NCBI RefSeq assembly: GCF_003054445.1
Contig: NC_042507.1
Coordinates: forward strand, 248,001 to 312,000
Reading direction: 5' to 3'
DNA: 64,000 nucleotides
Source of the DNA: Pichia kudriavzevii
Lineage: Eukaryota > Ascomycota > Pichiomycetes > Pichiales > Pichiaceae
In this document: positions 36,416 through 46,667 of the stretch, piece by piece
How the letters are laid out: each line of letters starts with the position of its first letter
How positions within the stretch are numbered: position 1 is the first letter of the stretch
Position numbers and translations under genes: made by a program
The notes under the pieces: model-generated
The model's input: the letters and a program-made list of their open reading frames with translations, nothing else
Database searches by the model: none
Told to the model about the DNA's origin: nothing

Positions 36416-36880
36416 ATGAAGGTCGAAGTTGACTCCTTTTCCGGTGCAAAGATTTACCCAGGTAGAGGTACCCTTTTCGTTAGAGGTGACTCCAAGATTT
36501 TCAGATTCCAATCTTCTAAATCTGCATCTTTATTCCACCAAAGAAAGAACCCAAGAAGAATTGCATGGACTGTTTTATTCAGAAAGCAACACAAGAAGGG
36601 TATTACTGAAGAAGTTGCAAAGAAGAGATCCAGAAAGACCGTCAAGCACCAAAGAGCAATTGTCGGTGCTTCTTTAGACTTGATCAAGGAAAGAAGATCT
36701 TTAAAGCCAGAACAAAGAAAGGCAAAGAGAACCGAAGCTCTTGCAGCTGCAAAGGAAAAGAAGAAGGCTGACAAGGAAAAGAGAAAGGCAGAAAAGGCTA
36801 AGTTAGTTGCTTCTGGTGCAAAGATCTCTAAGCAACAAGCTAAGGGTGCTTTCCAAAAGGTTCAAGCTACCTCCCGTTAA
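36416..36880 (+). CDS. RPL24: 60S ribosomal protein eL24 (RPL24)
   Basis: 154 residues, the same length class as yeast Rpl24 (155). MKVEVDSFSGAKIYPGRGTL, RGDSKIFRFQSSKS and RRIAWTVLFRKQHKKG are diagnostic of the eL24 N-terminal zinc-less domain. A long basic helix follows (about 65-130). No intron is needed. Codons are strongly biased (AGA, TTG, GGT, AAG), as expected for a highly expressed gene. It bridges to the small subunit in the mature ribosome. Confidence 0.97.
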   Translation: MKVEVDSFSGAKIYPGRGTLFVRGDSKIFRFQSSKSASLFHQRKNPRRIAWTVLFRKQHKKGITEEVAKKRSRKTVKHQRAIVGASLDLIKERRSLKPEQRKAKRTEALAAAKEKKKADKEKRKAEKAKLVASGAKISKQQAKGAFQKVQATSR

Positions 36881-37227
36881 ATTAATTTAAGGTTATTATA
36901 ATATATCTTTAACTCCTTTTTAATTTAGTTATAAACATCAAAACTTTTCAAAAAAAAAACAACAACAACAACAAAACTGACAAGGTTACAAAATCAACAA
37001 ATAGAAGCTTATTGGGATTACAACTGGAAATGTTTTTGATTCCCAATGTAAAAGCTGATCGTGGAAGAAAAAAGGATAAGTGATGAATCTTTTGCTCAAA
37101 CAAGTCCGATTTTGTCTTTGTAGTTTTGATACGACATAATGGCGCTTCGTTTTTTTTTTCATTTCTTGTAAATTACAAATATTTGTGATTTCTGTAGAAT
37201 GGATTTACATGTGAAGGGTTTACTCAT
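36881..37227. other. Intergenic region between RPL24 and transporter 3' ends
   Basis: 347 bp between convergent genes. An A9 run and CAACAACAACAACAA follow the RPL24 stop (36951-36973), and T11 lies at 37151-37161. No gene is seen. Confidence 0.4.
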
Positions 37228-38916
37228 TTATCTGCACAATCTTCGATAAAGGCGGCCCTTTTCTTGATAATGGAAATCTAGTACTGTAGTTGTAGTATTT
37301 CTAGTTTCCGGAACAAAAAAATAAACAAATACCCCACCGCAAACTGTAGCAAAAGCAAAACCTCCTCCGACTCCCAACCCGATATATTTTGTCAAGGTAG
37401 GGATGATAAGTGAAATCATAAAGTTGAATATCCATGCACATGAGCCACATATGGACATTGCCTTGACCTTTATGGTGGACGGGTACATTTCGGAGATTAC
37501 AACTGATGCTATTGGGCCCCAAGTGATACTAAAGACTGCAATAAAGGCGCACGATATTAGTATCAATGGCACCGTTACATCAAATTTATTTTTCAGTATT
37601 GCTCCAGCAATTGTAAAACACACCATCAATGAACTCAAGGAAATAGAACCAAACAAGAGGAGGTGTCTCCTTGGAAATTTCGAGATTGTATAAACCGACA
37701 AACTCGAAAAAAATAAATTAATGACACCTAGCATTACAGGAATTTGATAGGGACTCTTCACCTGGATGCCTTTGAAGATGGTTAAGCCATAGAAAAAGAA
37801 AAAATTAATACCAGTAAATTGCTGAAACCCATAAATCAAAATGCCGATGATTGTCCTGAAAAGGTATTTGGGCTCACCTCTTATAATTGATCTGGCCCTT
37901 TTACCATTCATCTCAATGTTGGATCGATTAACTGCTTGAATATCGTACAATTTTACTGTATTATCAATCACTTTTTCATCATTTATGTTCAAATAGTTCA
38001 ACCTACTCAACGCTTTTTTCACTTTTTCAACATTGTTTTCTTTCCTTGCTAACCATTGTGGTGACTCGGGTACCAACCAAATGGATGCTGCAGCTAATAA
38101 CGAAAGAAATCCACCTTGGCATAAAGGATACAGAAATTGGGCATTATTGTCTGAATTAAATCTAGTGGCAGAAAAATACATAGTAACTGATCCAATTACG
38201 ATTCCAATAGTAGTAAACAATTGGTTGAAACAAGTCAAAACACCTCTATATTTTACTGGCGTAATTTCACTAATGTACATTGGACATGCGACTGTTGAAA
38301 TACCAACTGCCAAGCCATTAAGCAATCGACTAACAATAACCACATGATACGTAGGTGCTATCAATGCTAATATGATCCCTAACATGTAGACCAGCATTGC
38401 TAATGAGAGAGTAAATCTCATTCCAATTAGAGGTATAGTCTGATTGGAGACAAAACCACTAACAAACCCTCCCAAACATGCAATACTGACCAAACACCCC
38501 TTTGTTATCGGCTTAAAAACTTTATCTCCATTTGCTGTTGAGTGGTCACCGAATTTTCTAACAAATGCAGGTATATCCACAATTCCACCAACTGTTCCAA
38601 TATCGTATCCGTAAACTAAACCGCCAAGGGAAACCAATAATGTGTAGCAGAGTAGAGGAAAAATTGACAGGATAACATCATCACTTGTATGGCAGAGAAT
38701 TATTGTGCTACCAGTACTTTTCAGATTAAGATGAGGACTTGACCCAGCAAGGGAATTACAGAAAAACTCGGGGGAGATATCATGTCTGTTTTCAGCAAGT
38801 GCTTGTTCGATATCCAGATCTATGGACTTGTGGTGGTCCGCTACTGATTTTTCGCAAGTTTGATTATTTACAGGTTCTGTTGATGCTTGTGATAAGGAAT
38901 TACATTTTCCCATCAT
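37228..38916 (-). CDS. Diverged sugar-porter family (hexose-transporter-like) MFS protein
   Basis: 562 residues from the ATG at 38914-38916 (another ATG directly follows; the longer frame starts at GTG). Twelve membrane segments. Family motifs present: GLVYGYDIGTVGG in TM1, the NGLAVGIS...P.YISEITPVKYRG stretch, FNQLFTTIGIVIG, VPESPQWLARK, FQQFTGINFFFFY in TM7, and FVPETRN. The loop motifs are eroded: the expected D-R-x-G-R between TM2 and TM3 reads NQTIPLIGMRFT, and that between TM8 and TM9 reads ISKFPRRHLL without its D and G. TM10 lacks the usual Trp. There is no long C-terminal tail, so it is not a Snf3/Rgt2-type sensor by length. Substrate unknown. Confidence 0.75.
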   Translation of the reverse strand: MMGKCNSLSQASTEPVNNQTCEKSVADHHKSIDLDIEQALAENRHDISPEFFCNSLAGSSPHLNLKSTGSTIILCHTSDDVILSIFPLLCYTLLVSLGGLVYGYDIGTVGGIVDIPAFVRKFGDHSTANGDKVFKPITKGCLVSIACLGGFVSGFVSNQTIPLIGMRFTLSLAMLVYMLGIILALIAPTYHVVIVSRLLNGLAVGISTVACPMYISEITPVKYRGVLTCFNQLFTTIGIVIGSVTMYFSATRFNSDNNAQFLYPLCQGGFLSLLAAASIWLVPESPQWLARKENNVEKVKKALSRLNYLNINDEKVIDNTVKLYDIQAVNRSNIEMNGKRARSIIRGEPKYLFRTIIGILIYGFQQFTGINFFFFYGLTIFKGIQVKSPYQIPVMLGVINLFFSSLSVYTISKFPRRHLLLFGSISLSSLMVCFTIAGAILKNKFDVTVPLILISCAFIAVFSITWGPIASVVISEMYPSTIKVKAMSICGSCAWIFNFMISLIIPTLTKYIGLGVGGGFAFATVCGGVFVYFFVPETRNTTTTVLDFHYQEKGRLYRRLCR

Positions 38917-40066
38917 TGTTGCAAAGATATAGCTACTTTGTTTGCTCTTGATAGTTAGCAAAGCCAACGGTCTGCTGCGCCAATCAAACACGACCTTTAA
39001 CTAAAAGACAAACAACAGACTGTTCCACAAGCAAGGGCAAGAATCGTCTTGCAAATATGATACATCATAATCAAAACCAGCACTAGTCGATCCCCCTTTT
39101 TTTTAAAAAAAAAGAAAATTTGATTCTACTCTTCAGTGGGTACAGTGATACAGATATGTGCCTCTCCCCACAGACAAACGGATAAACATCCATGTATCCG
39201 CACATATGTCACCTTTTATACTTTGCACAAACAAGTATATCTCTTATTGTATAGCCATTGATACTGTTACTAACTGTCGAGGTCTTAAATAGGCAATCTC
39301 ATAAACCAACCATCTTGTCAGCATTTAACGGTTCTTCCTGTGGGCTGGTTTTTGGGAGGGAAGAATCGCCCAATTAGGTAGCGCCGCATGCAAACGTTTT
39401 TAAGTTGGGGGCTCGGCTCGTTTTCTTGCAAGTCACTCATTAGTTTGATTTTCTTGATAGATTGGATGTGTGGTTCTTATTTCTCCTCAGAGTACAGGTT
39501 GGGGTTGGTATTATGAGATTATTAGTACGATACCAGTCAGTTTCCCCCAATGACATACATAGAAACATCTAAATTGACTTCTATTTGGCTACTTAAACAC
39601 TCCTACCTCATTTCTCCTATCCTTCCGAAAGAACAAGAACAAAGATTCAGATTGAGGGCTGTATGATTTCCTAAAAGGGTAATTATTGAAACCCAGCCAT
39701 CAGAGGGTCAGTTGGGTATATGCCTTTTTTTCTCTACCACAATGCTTGCTAAGTACTGGTTTGGTATATATTAATCAATTTACCAAGGCATATATAAAAT
39801 AGACATGGTGCCCCGACTTATCGTTTGAATGTCTTTAAGGCTAGACATATTTAAAATTAACTCTTCTTTTCACAACCACAAGTTCCTCCATTCATTCTAA
39901 GTTCATTTTATTTCCACATAGATTAGCATACACAAACATCATAGCTTGTTGCTTCTCTCTTTCACACTTTTCCAACTAATTACTTTCCTTTAAGGCCAAC
40001 TCCTTACACTCATTTCTGATCACAAGAAAATTCCAACTAAAGACACTCATTCAACTTCGAAATAAA
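38917..40066. promoter_or_regulatory. Divergent promoter region transporter / GH17 glucanase
   Basis: 1150 bp. TATATAAAA (39791-39799) is a good TATA box about 270 bp upstream of the GH17 start, followed by a pyrimidine- and CA-rich leader. GC-rich words (TAGCGCCGCATGC, 39379-39391) and A/T runs (39100-39120) lie nearer the transporter. No RNA gene was recognised. Confidence 0.5.
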
Positions 40067-42079
40067 ATGAACTTTCAAATCTCTTTGATATTTTTCACAT
40101 TTTTACAAGTGATACTGGCAGCCCCATTGCCCTACTATGTCACAGTCACAGCCCCAGATACTTATGTCACCACCATTATTCCTGTCGCAGAAGTCATTAT
40201 CAGCGATGGCCAAACTACAACAATCCAATTAACTACTCTTGTTACGCAGACTAGCCCTGCAGCTGATCCTACTACACTTGCCACAGAGACCAATCTTCCA
40301 GCAGACCCAACCACCGAGAACACAGAGACTACTCCTGAAACCACAGTTGATTCTGTAACCCCTGCTACTTCTGAAACTACATCTACTCCAGCGTTAACCA
40401 CATCGGACTGTACCTCAACTTCAATTAGTGTTGATTCTAATGGCGTTGCACATGTTTGGGTCACTCTTGATAAGACAGTTTTAGTTGGTACTGATGGTGT
40501 ACCTTTTGACACACAAACTGAGCAATTGCCTCAGGCAACTGAAACACCAGTAAGTACTTCTTCTACACAAACAAGTGTCGATTTAGTTGGCAATAATAAT
40601 GTTGCAGCTGCTACTTTATCAACCGACACTACTAGCTCCTTTACTTCTGCAACTACAGGTTCTACTTCCCCAACCACACAATCTACACCAAACACAACCA
40701 ATACCTCTTCTGAAGATTCTACTTCGGCAATTTCTACCACTTTGGCAACGGAGACAACCAGCTCCTCATCGGCACAAGATTCTTCTAGTGAGACCAGCTT
40801 GTCAATGAATACTGATGCGGCAGGTAAGGACAAACCATTTGTTACCACATGGGCTAATGGTGAAGTATTTTACTCCTCTTTACCATTCAGTCTTGTTCCT
40901 TCAGAGGAAGTTGCTCCTAATGTTGCCCTTACCACCACAACTTTGACCAATATTAATGACGCACCTACCACTACAGCGCTGTTGAGTCTAGTTTCGAGTA
41001 GTGATAAACTGTTACTGCCTACTTTAACTGTCGGTTTACCAAAGGATAAAAACGTGAACACTAACATGGCAGATCCGGCAACTGTTTCTGTTACCAACAC
41101 AAAGCAAGTTACTACACCGGTCATAGTAACGACCTCTTCAACTTCTTCTACTACACCAACTGCAGATTCTACTTCTTCTTCCAGCCCAGATGACGTTCTT
41201 CAAGATGAGCAAACTTCTACAAGCGCTGCCTCGAGCTCGGCATCCTCAGACTCCGGCCTTTTGACAAAGGCTCCCTACTCAATTGTCTATTCCCCATACA
41301 ACAACGATAATTCATGTAAGAGCTACACCACCGTATACACTGATCTCAAATTGATTGCATCCAAGGGAATTAAGGAGATTAGAATCTATGGTAACGATTG
41401 TAATTATCTGACTACAGTTTTGAATGTTGCAAATAAGTTGGGTTTGAAAGTTAATCAAGGTTTCTGGATTTCTCAAGATGGTGCAAATTCCATTGACGAT
41501 GCAGTTGATAACTTCATCACCTACATTTCCTCCGGTGCAGCAGAATACAGTTGGGATTTATTCTCTTATATCACAGTTGGAAATGAAGCGATTATCTCTA
41601 ACTATTGTTCAGTTGATGACTTAATTAATAAAATCTCAGAAGTTAAGGGCAAGTTAAATGCTGCAGGTTATTCTGGTAAAATTACTACTTCCGAGCCACC
41701 TGTCAGTTTTGAAAACAACCCACAGTTATGTACCGACTCTGAAATTGATTTTGTTGGTATAAATCCACATTCCTACTTTGATGTTTATTCCTCTGCAGAT
41801 AATTCTGGTGTTTTTGTTGCCGGTCAAATTGAGATTGTAAAACAATATTGTGGTGATAAAGATATCGTTGTTACTGAAACTGGTTACCCAAGTGCTGGTA
41901 ATGTGAACGGTGATAATGTCCCTAGTGTTGAAAACCAAAGAATTGCGGTTCAGAGTATTTTGGACGTTGTTGGTACTGATGTTACTATCTTATCTACATA
42001 CGATGATTACTGGAAACAACCAGGTCCATACAATATTGAGCAACATTTTGGTATAATCCAACTTCTCCCATCAGTTTGA
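40067..42079 (+). CDS. Secreted cell-wall glucanase, GH17 family (SCW4/SCW10-like)
   Basis: 670 residues. A signal peptide (1-19, ends [10 protein letters not shown]) leads into a Ser/Thr-rich spacer (about 55-395), likely O-mannosylated. The C-terminal GH17 barrel starts [20 protein letters not shown] (about 405). It has the acid/base Glu in YITVGNEAI (about 504) and the nucleophile Glu in [11 protein letters not shown] (about 602). Yeast Scw4, Scw10 and Scw11 share this layout and act as glucanase or transglucosidase on wall beta-1,3-glucan. The spacer is longer than in Scw4/Scw10. There is no GPI signal: the protein ends shortly after the barrel. First ATG, after a TATA box and long leader. 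Confidence 0.88.
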   Translation: MNFQISLIFFTFLQVILAAPLPYYVTVTAPDTYVTTIIPVAEVIISDGQTTTIQLTTLVTQTSPAADPTTLATETNLPADPTTENTETTPETTVDSVTPATSETTSTPALTTSDCTSTSISVDSNGVAHVWVTLDKTVLVGTDGVPFDTQTEQLPQATETPVSTSSTQTSVDLVGNNNVAAATLSTDTTSSFTSATTGSTSPTTQSTPNTTNTSSEDSTSAISTTLATETTSSSSAQDSSSETSLSMNTDAAGKDKPFVTTWANGEVFYSSLPFSLVPSEEVAPNVALTTTTLTNINDAPTTTALLSLVSSSDKLLLPTLTVGLPKDKNVNTNMADPATVSVTNTKQVTTPVIVTTSSTSSTTPTADSTSSSSPDDVLQDEQTSTSAASSSASSDSGLLTKAPYSIVYSPYNNDNSCKSYTTVYTDLKLIASKGIKEIRIYGNDCNYLTTVLNVANKLGLKVNQGFWISQDGANSIDDAVDNFITYISSGAAEYSWDLFSYITVGNEAIISNYCSVDDLINKISEVKGKLNAAGYSGKITTSEPPVSFENNPQLCTDSEIDFVGINPHSYFDVYSSADNSGVFVAGQIEIVKQYCGDKDIVVTETGYPSAGNVNGDNVPSVENQRIAVQSILDVVGTDVTILSTYDDYWKQPGPYNIEQHFGIIQLLPSV

Positions 42080-42353
42080 TAAATATCGATCCACAGCCAA
42101 CAGTTATGCCACAACCACTACAACTATTACAGTAACAACAACTCAGAACCACTTTTCTACTCATTTCTACCTCTGCTTTTTTTAAACAACAATCATATTG
42201 TTTTATTTTATTTTGTTGTTTTTTTAGAAGTTTCACAGTTTCAACTTCGAAATCATTTCCAATTTCATGCTCGTTTATAAAACTATATAATATAGTGATT
42301 ATACTTTAAGATTTAGTAAAGTTTCAAAAGTAGTGTACATTTCCAGGAGATTG

Positions 42354-43451
42354 TCAAAACTCCACTATTTTATTAGGGAAAAACTCGTCAATTAGTTCGA
42401 GATAATATGGTTTTAATTCCTCGATATCGTATCTGATATCCGACTTTGAGTACAAATCATAGGGATTGAACGCCTGCACACATTCCAACAGCTCCTTATC
42501 CTTTTCATCCATTAGGTATTTGTAGGCTCCTTCGGAATGCCACGGATAGAAAGAATGGTACCGTATCATGGCCAACCCCTCTGGGGGCAATGTCGTTTGC
42601 TCCTTTGCTAAATGGTACATATACTCATCGTGTCCCCAGCTTAACATCACGTTATCAAGCCCGCAATGTGGCGTATAGATTCCGTATTTTGTCCGATATA
42701 AAGGATTCTTAGAATCTGGATTGTCCCTGAAATATTCATGGTAGATGATCTTCTTCGAAAACTTGCATCCAACTGGGAAAGTGTCCCCAACAACATCCCA
42801 CTGGCCCTGTGAGTCGTAGAAATAAAGAAGTTTCCCCAAGTCATGGATTAATCCCACCAACTGAAACCATCTTGGTTTCCCGTCTTTTCGAATGGCCTCT
42901 GCAGTTTGCAAGGAATGGTCAATTTGCGACAGCTCTGTGTCCGGATCAGACTCGTCCAGGAGTTTGTTGAGTTTCATCAACGCCTCCCAGACAGTCATAC
43001 GGTCCCTTATCTTTGACTTGAAGTTGATTCGTGCCTGGATGTTGTAAGCAACGGTTTGTTTTTGATGCTGCTCCTTGTAGAAAAGCTTCACTCGGTCAAA
43101 CGCTAGCTCGTATTGTCTGTACTGTCTTGACTCCGACGCCTTGATGATCTGTGTATGCGTGTTATCCTTCCAATCAGCGGGGGACGGCGTCTCATTATCA
43201 GACGTGTTGCTAGACTCTGCCTTCTTCTCTTCAGAGTCGAGAATCTTGATTCTCTCTTGCATTTGAAACTTATTCTCCTCCAGACGCCGGAGCTTGCTCT
43301 TCAAGAGGTTCAACTCTTGGATATCATCATCGATCTTATCTAGCAACTTGGCCTTGTCCAGATTCTGGTACTTCTTGTCGTTGACTACCTCCACTTTCCT
43401 CACTTTCCTGCCATCACCAGGCCTTCCTGTTCTGTCCGTTTGGTGTTCCAT
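42354..43451 (-). CDS. Myo-inositol oxygenase (MIOX) with N-terminal coiled coil
   Basis: 365 residues from the ATG at 43449-43451; the longer frame starts at TTG inside a poly(A) run. The catalytic domain (about 100-365) keeps all di-iron ligands of the family: SQIDHSLQTAEAIR (His), LIHDLGKLL (His, Asp, and the substrate-binding Lys), WGHDEYMYHL (His), IRYHSFYPWH (His) and FNPYDLYSKS (Asp). PHCGLDNVMLSWGHDEY is near-identical to animal MIOX. The enzyme cleaves myo-inositol with O2 to D-glucuronate. Residues 10-90 form a charged coiled coil (IQELNLLKSKLRRLEENKFQ) that is absent from the 285-residue animal enzymes. Saccharomyces has no MIOX. Confidence 0.93.
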   Translation of the reverse strand: MEHQTDRTGRPGDGRKVRKVEVVNDKKYQNLDKAKLLDKIDDDIQELNLLKSKLRRLEENKFQMQERIKILDSEEKKAESSNTSDNETPSPADWKDNTHTQIIKASESRQYRQYELAFDRVKLFYKEQHQKQTVAYNIQARINFKSKIRDRMTVWEALMKLNKLLDESDPDTELSQIDHSLQTAEAIRKDGKPRWFQLVGLIHDLGKLLYFYDSQGQWDVVGDTFPVGCKFSKKIIYHEYFRDNPDSKNPLYRTKYGIYTPHCGLDNVMLSWGHDEYMYHLAKEQTTLPPEGLAMIRYHSFYPWHSEGAYKYLMDEKDKELLECVQAFNPYDLYSKSDIRYDIEELKPYYLELIDEFFPNKIVEF

Positions 43452-43953
43452 CTTTGTCAAAGCTGAAAAAAAAAAAAAAAACAAGGTAAAGACGCGTGTC
43501 TCTGTCTCTTCCTCTCCCCCTATAATTGGGGGTTTCTAGTAATACTGTCTTCAAAGGTTAACCTAAAGATAGAAAAATAAAACAAACATACAATCCTTAA
43601 ACTTTACCAAAACGGAAACAAAATTCCAAAATACATGGAACCGTATGGAAAAAAAAAATGCAGTTACTCGCTGCTCACATTTTTCCGTTTTACCAGGCCA
43701 TTTGCACATGCGCAATAGGGAAGGGCGAGTTTGTGAGAAAAAAAAAAAAAAAAAAAAGATGCGGAAATGGGAACTTGACTTAATTAATTTTTTTTTTATA
43801 ATCAGTGTATGTTTTGATGAATTCAACCTTGTCTTTTCCTTAGATTGACAAGCTAGTCTAGTAAGCAATTGATTCTAAAGAACAAGAACTGTTGCCTTAT
43901 TTTTCTTCTTTTTGTTTTTTTTTTAATAGTGTTGACGAAATTGTCACTAAACA
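43452..43953. promoter_or_regulatory. Divergent promoter region MIOX / CDS1
   Basis: 502 bp. An A14 run lies just upstream of the MIOX ATG (43466-43480), ACGCGT at 43492-43497, an A20 run at 43738-43757, and T-runs at 43790 and 43915. These poly(A:T) blocks probably keep the promoter free of nucleosomes. No further gene is supported. Confidence 0.5.
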
Positions 43954-45279
43954 ATGGCATCCAAAAACACAGGGAAAACCGTCAAGGGCGGGGAAAAAGG
44001 GAAAACGAAGCAGGGTTCAGTGGAGAAGTCCAGTGATGCAGGAGAGAAGCAAAGCAATACACGCCATGACGTTGTTGTCAACGAAAGAGAGAAAAAGAAG
44101 CAGACTTTCATTGTTCGTACGATTTGGACGTTGATTATGGTGTCTTCCTTTCTAGCTATCCTAGCAGCCGGCCAATTTTGGACCATTATTGGGGTGCTAC
44201 TGTTACAGATTGGAGTTTTCAGGGAATGTATTAATATCACCACACAGAGGGCCAAGATTGAAGAGCTACGTTATACGAACGAACTCAACTGGTGGTTTCT
44301 CATCACGACCATTTTTTATTTGGACGGTAGAAACCTCATTAAGAACTACTTGACCAATTTTGTTGTCTCCGATTATACGAGCGTCATTGCAATCAAGTTG
44401 GTGTTGCATCATAAATTCATTTGCTATATTATGTATGTTATTGGTTTTGTGGGCTTTGTGGCGTCTCTTAGGAAGGGCTCTTTGAAATTCCAATTTGCGC
44501 AGCTTTGTGTCACCCACATGACTCTACTCTTAATCATCTTACAAGGCCACTGTATTATTAACAACATCCTCCATGGAATGTTTTGGTTTGTGGTTCCAGC
44601 CGGTTTGGTCATCATCAATGACATCTTTGCCTACTTATGCGGTATTACGTTTGGTAAGACCCAATTGATTTCAATCTCTCCTAAAAAAACAGTTGAAGGC
44701 TTTGTAGGTGCTTGGATTTGTACTACAATTTCCTCATTTGCATTGGTTTATGCATTCTCAAGCATGAATTATTTCATTTGTCCAGTGAGTGATAATTTCT
44801 ATTCTAATATTTTTTCTCACATTGAATGTGATCCGAACTCTGTCTTTATTCCACAGGTTTACAGGTTACCTACCTTCCTGATTGATATTTTGCACAAAGA
44901 ATACATCCAAGTCAAACCAGTCTACTTCCATAGCATGGTCATTGCTACCTTTGCCTCTTTGATTGCTCCATTTGGTGGATTTTTCGCTTCCGGATTGAAG
45001 AGAGCCTTTAAAATCAAAGATTTTGGGGACACAATTCCAGGCCATGGCGGTATCACAGATCGAATGGATTGTCAATTTTTGATGGGATCATTCTCATACC
45101 TATATTATGAAACATTTATCTCTAGCCATTATCTCACTTTGGGAAAGATCCTTCAAACAGTTATCATCAATTTGGAACCTGCAGAAATCATCCTTTTGAT
45201 AAAGAGCCTAATGTCTTATTTGTTTAAGAGCGGAATTGTTGATGAAACTACCTACACCAAGGTGGTAAATGCATTCTAA
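43954..45279 (+). CDS. CDS1: Phosphatidate cytidylyltransferase (CDP-diacylglycerol synthase) CDS1
   Basis: 441 residues (Saccharomyces Cds1 has 457). A basic cytosolic N-terminus (1-50) precedes about eight membrane segments. The C-terminal signature is intact: ASGLKRAFKIKDFGDTIPGH followed by GGITDRMDCQFLMG, which holds the conserved Asp pair for Mg-CTP. KTQLISISPKKTVEGFVGAW is the other family block. The ER/mitochondria-associated enzyme makes CDP-DAG from phosphatidate and CTP, the precursor of PI, PS and cardiolipin. First ATG. Divergent with MIOX, so inositol breakdown and CDP-DAG for PI synthesis share a promoter region; I draw no regulatory claim from that. Confidence 0.95.
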   Translation: MASKNTGKTVKGGEKGKTKQGSVEKSSDAGEKQSNTRHDVVVNEREKKKQTFIVRTIWTLIMVSSFLAILAAGQFWTIIGVLLLQIGVFRECINITTQRAKIEELRYTNELNWWFLITTIFYLDGRNLIKNYLTNFVVSDYTSVIAIKLVLHHKFICYIMYVIGFVGFVASLRKGSLKFQFAQLCVTHMTLLLIILQGHCIINNILHGMFWFVVPAGLVIINDIFAYLCGITFGKTQLISISPKKTVEGFVGAWICTTISSFALVYAFSSMNYFICPVSDNFYSNIFSHIECDPNSVFIPQVYRLPTFLIDILHKEYIQVKPVYFHSMVIATFASLIAPFGGFFASGLKRAFKIKDFGDTIPGHGGITDRMDCQFLMGSFSYLYYETFISSHYLTLGKILQTVIINLEPAEIILLIKSLMSYLFKSGIVDETTYTKVVNAF

Positions 45280-45598
45280 TTAATATAATGTGGAATTCAC
45301 ACAGTCTAGGCTCAGTTTTGTAATGGCCAACTTCCTAACCCATATTATAAACTTGTATACATACAGAACTCCCTCTCTTATCATTCTTCCCATCCTTCTA
45401 TTTAATCTATATCACATTTTGTACATTTAAGAAACACAATCATTGCATTCGGCAGAAGAAACTGAAGTGTCTGATTACATATACAGGAGAGAAAAAAATA
45501 CCGGCGTCAAAATGGGTGTGGGTACAGGTGTGTAAAATATAGGTGGATTGTTCCTCTCCCCCAAGTTCTTTTTAAATTTGAAGAAGTCAGGTCAGAGA
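45280..45598. other. Intergenic region CDS1 to JNM1
   Basis: 319 bp between plus-strand genes. Ordinary AT-rich DNA; no gene, RNA or repeat is recognised. Confidence 0.4.
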
Positions 45599-46636
45599 AT
45601 GTCAGACTTTTACTCAGAGATAGTTCCTGTTTCAGCCGAAGAAGAAGAGGTATATGAATCAATTCCCCCAAACCACAACAGAAAAGTAACTAGAAGGGAA
45701 GAAAATGAGGATGAGGACATTGTTATTGAAGAGATCAACCATTCGAAATTGCAATCATTGAATGAGGAGTTTGAATCCAAGGTACGTGACAAGTTATTAT
45801 ACTCAAATAGGCTGAACGGGAATGAAAATAAGGAACTGATAAAGAAAAACAGGTTGTTAAGGTTCAAGTTTCTGGAGAACGAACTGCGGGCATTGATGGT
45901 CGAGCTCAAAGAGGAGAACCAAGAAGACGAAAAACCATTATTAGATAAAGTAAACAAAATGGTGGGCGACATTTCGTCTTTTAAATTAGAGCAGGACTTG
46001 GACTCTTTTGTCAATTATTGGGATGAAAGGCTAAAGAACGTATGCATCCCTAATTCTAAAGACAAAAAAGTTGATATCTTTTCCAAAACCCAAGTATCTG
46101 ATACTAGCGATGTAGAGTTAGAATCCAGAATTGCAAAGTTGGAGAGAATATTAGAGTCTAGGAAAACTGATGTATCTCTACCTGATGCAATATCTGATTT
46201 GGAAATGAAAATTGAAGCATTTTTAACAAACAAGCAAAATTTGCAGAATTTTGAAGAAGAAATAGGTACTCTCATTAATAACTGCGAAGAGTATATGAAT
46301 AAATCAAAAACAATCCATGACAAGTCTGAGATTGTCCCACTGACAGATAGGAAACTATGTTTTCTATACGAAAAGCTTAAAAGATTACCCGAATTCTCAC
46401 AAATGTCTATGGAACTTGTCTCTCGATTGAAGTCCTTGAATCACATAATTCTGGAGTCAACCGGTACTATTGAGTTTATGAAAAACTTAGAAAATGACTT
46501 TACTAGTATTGAGTCTAAACTTTCTGCGTGGGAGGAGAAGCTGGATAGTCTAGAAGACCAGCTTGCTCTTGATCGTGATATTTTTAACATTTCCGTGCTA
46601 AAATTAAGTGGTTCAAACGAGCTACACAAAGAATAA
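45599..46636 (+). CDS. JNM1: Dynamitin (dynactin p50 subunit), JNM1-like
   Basis: 345 residues from the ATG at 45599 (the upstream extension starts at TTG). The N-terminal MSDFYSEIVPVSAEEEEVYE resembles the YS..P.VYE motif of dynamitin. Almost all of the rest is coiled coil. The C-terminal part (LKRLPEFSQMSMELVSRLKS, LNHIILESTGTIEFMKNLEN, KLSAWEEKLDSLEDQL) lines up with yeast Jnm1 (LPLLAERMKSLNKMNNRVIE ... VWLKALNELDKKFDEQE), which has 373 residues. Jnm1 builds the dynactin shoulder and is needed for dynein-driven spindle positioning. Coiled-coil composition alone could mislead, so I keep moderate confidence. It converges on RBG2 with 31 bp between the stops. Confidence 0.68.
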   Translation: MSDFYSEIVPVSAEEEEVYESIPPNHNRKVTRREENEDEDIVIEEINHSKLQSLNEEFESKVRDKLLYSNRLNGNENKELIKKNRLLRFKFLENELRALMVELKEENQEDEKPLLDKVNKMVGDISSFKLEQDLDSFVNYWDERLKNVCIPNSKDKKVDIFSKTQVSDTSDVELESRIAKLERILESRKTDVSLPDAISDLEMKIEAFLTNKQNLQNFEEEIGTLINNCEEYMNKSKTIHDKSEIVPLTDRKLCFLYEKLKRLPEFSQMSMELVSRLKSLNHIILESTGTIEFMKNLENDFTSIESKLSAWEEKLDSLEDQLALDRDIFNISVLKLSGSNELHKE

Positions 46637-46667
46637 TCTAAAAAACTCACTAAATTGCGAGATACGT

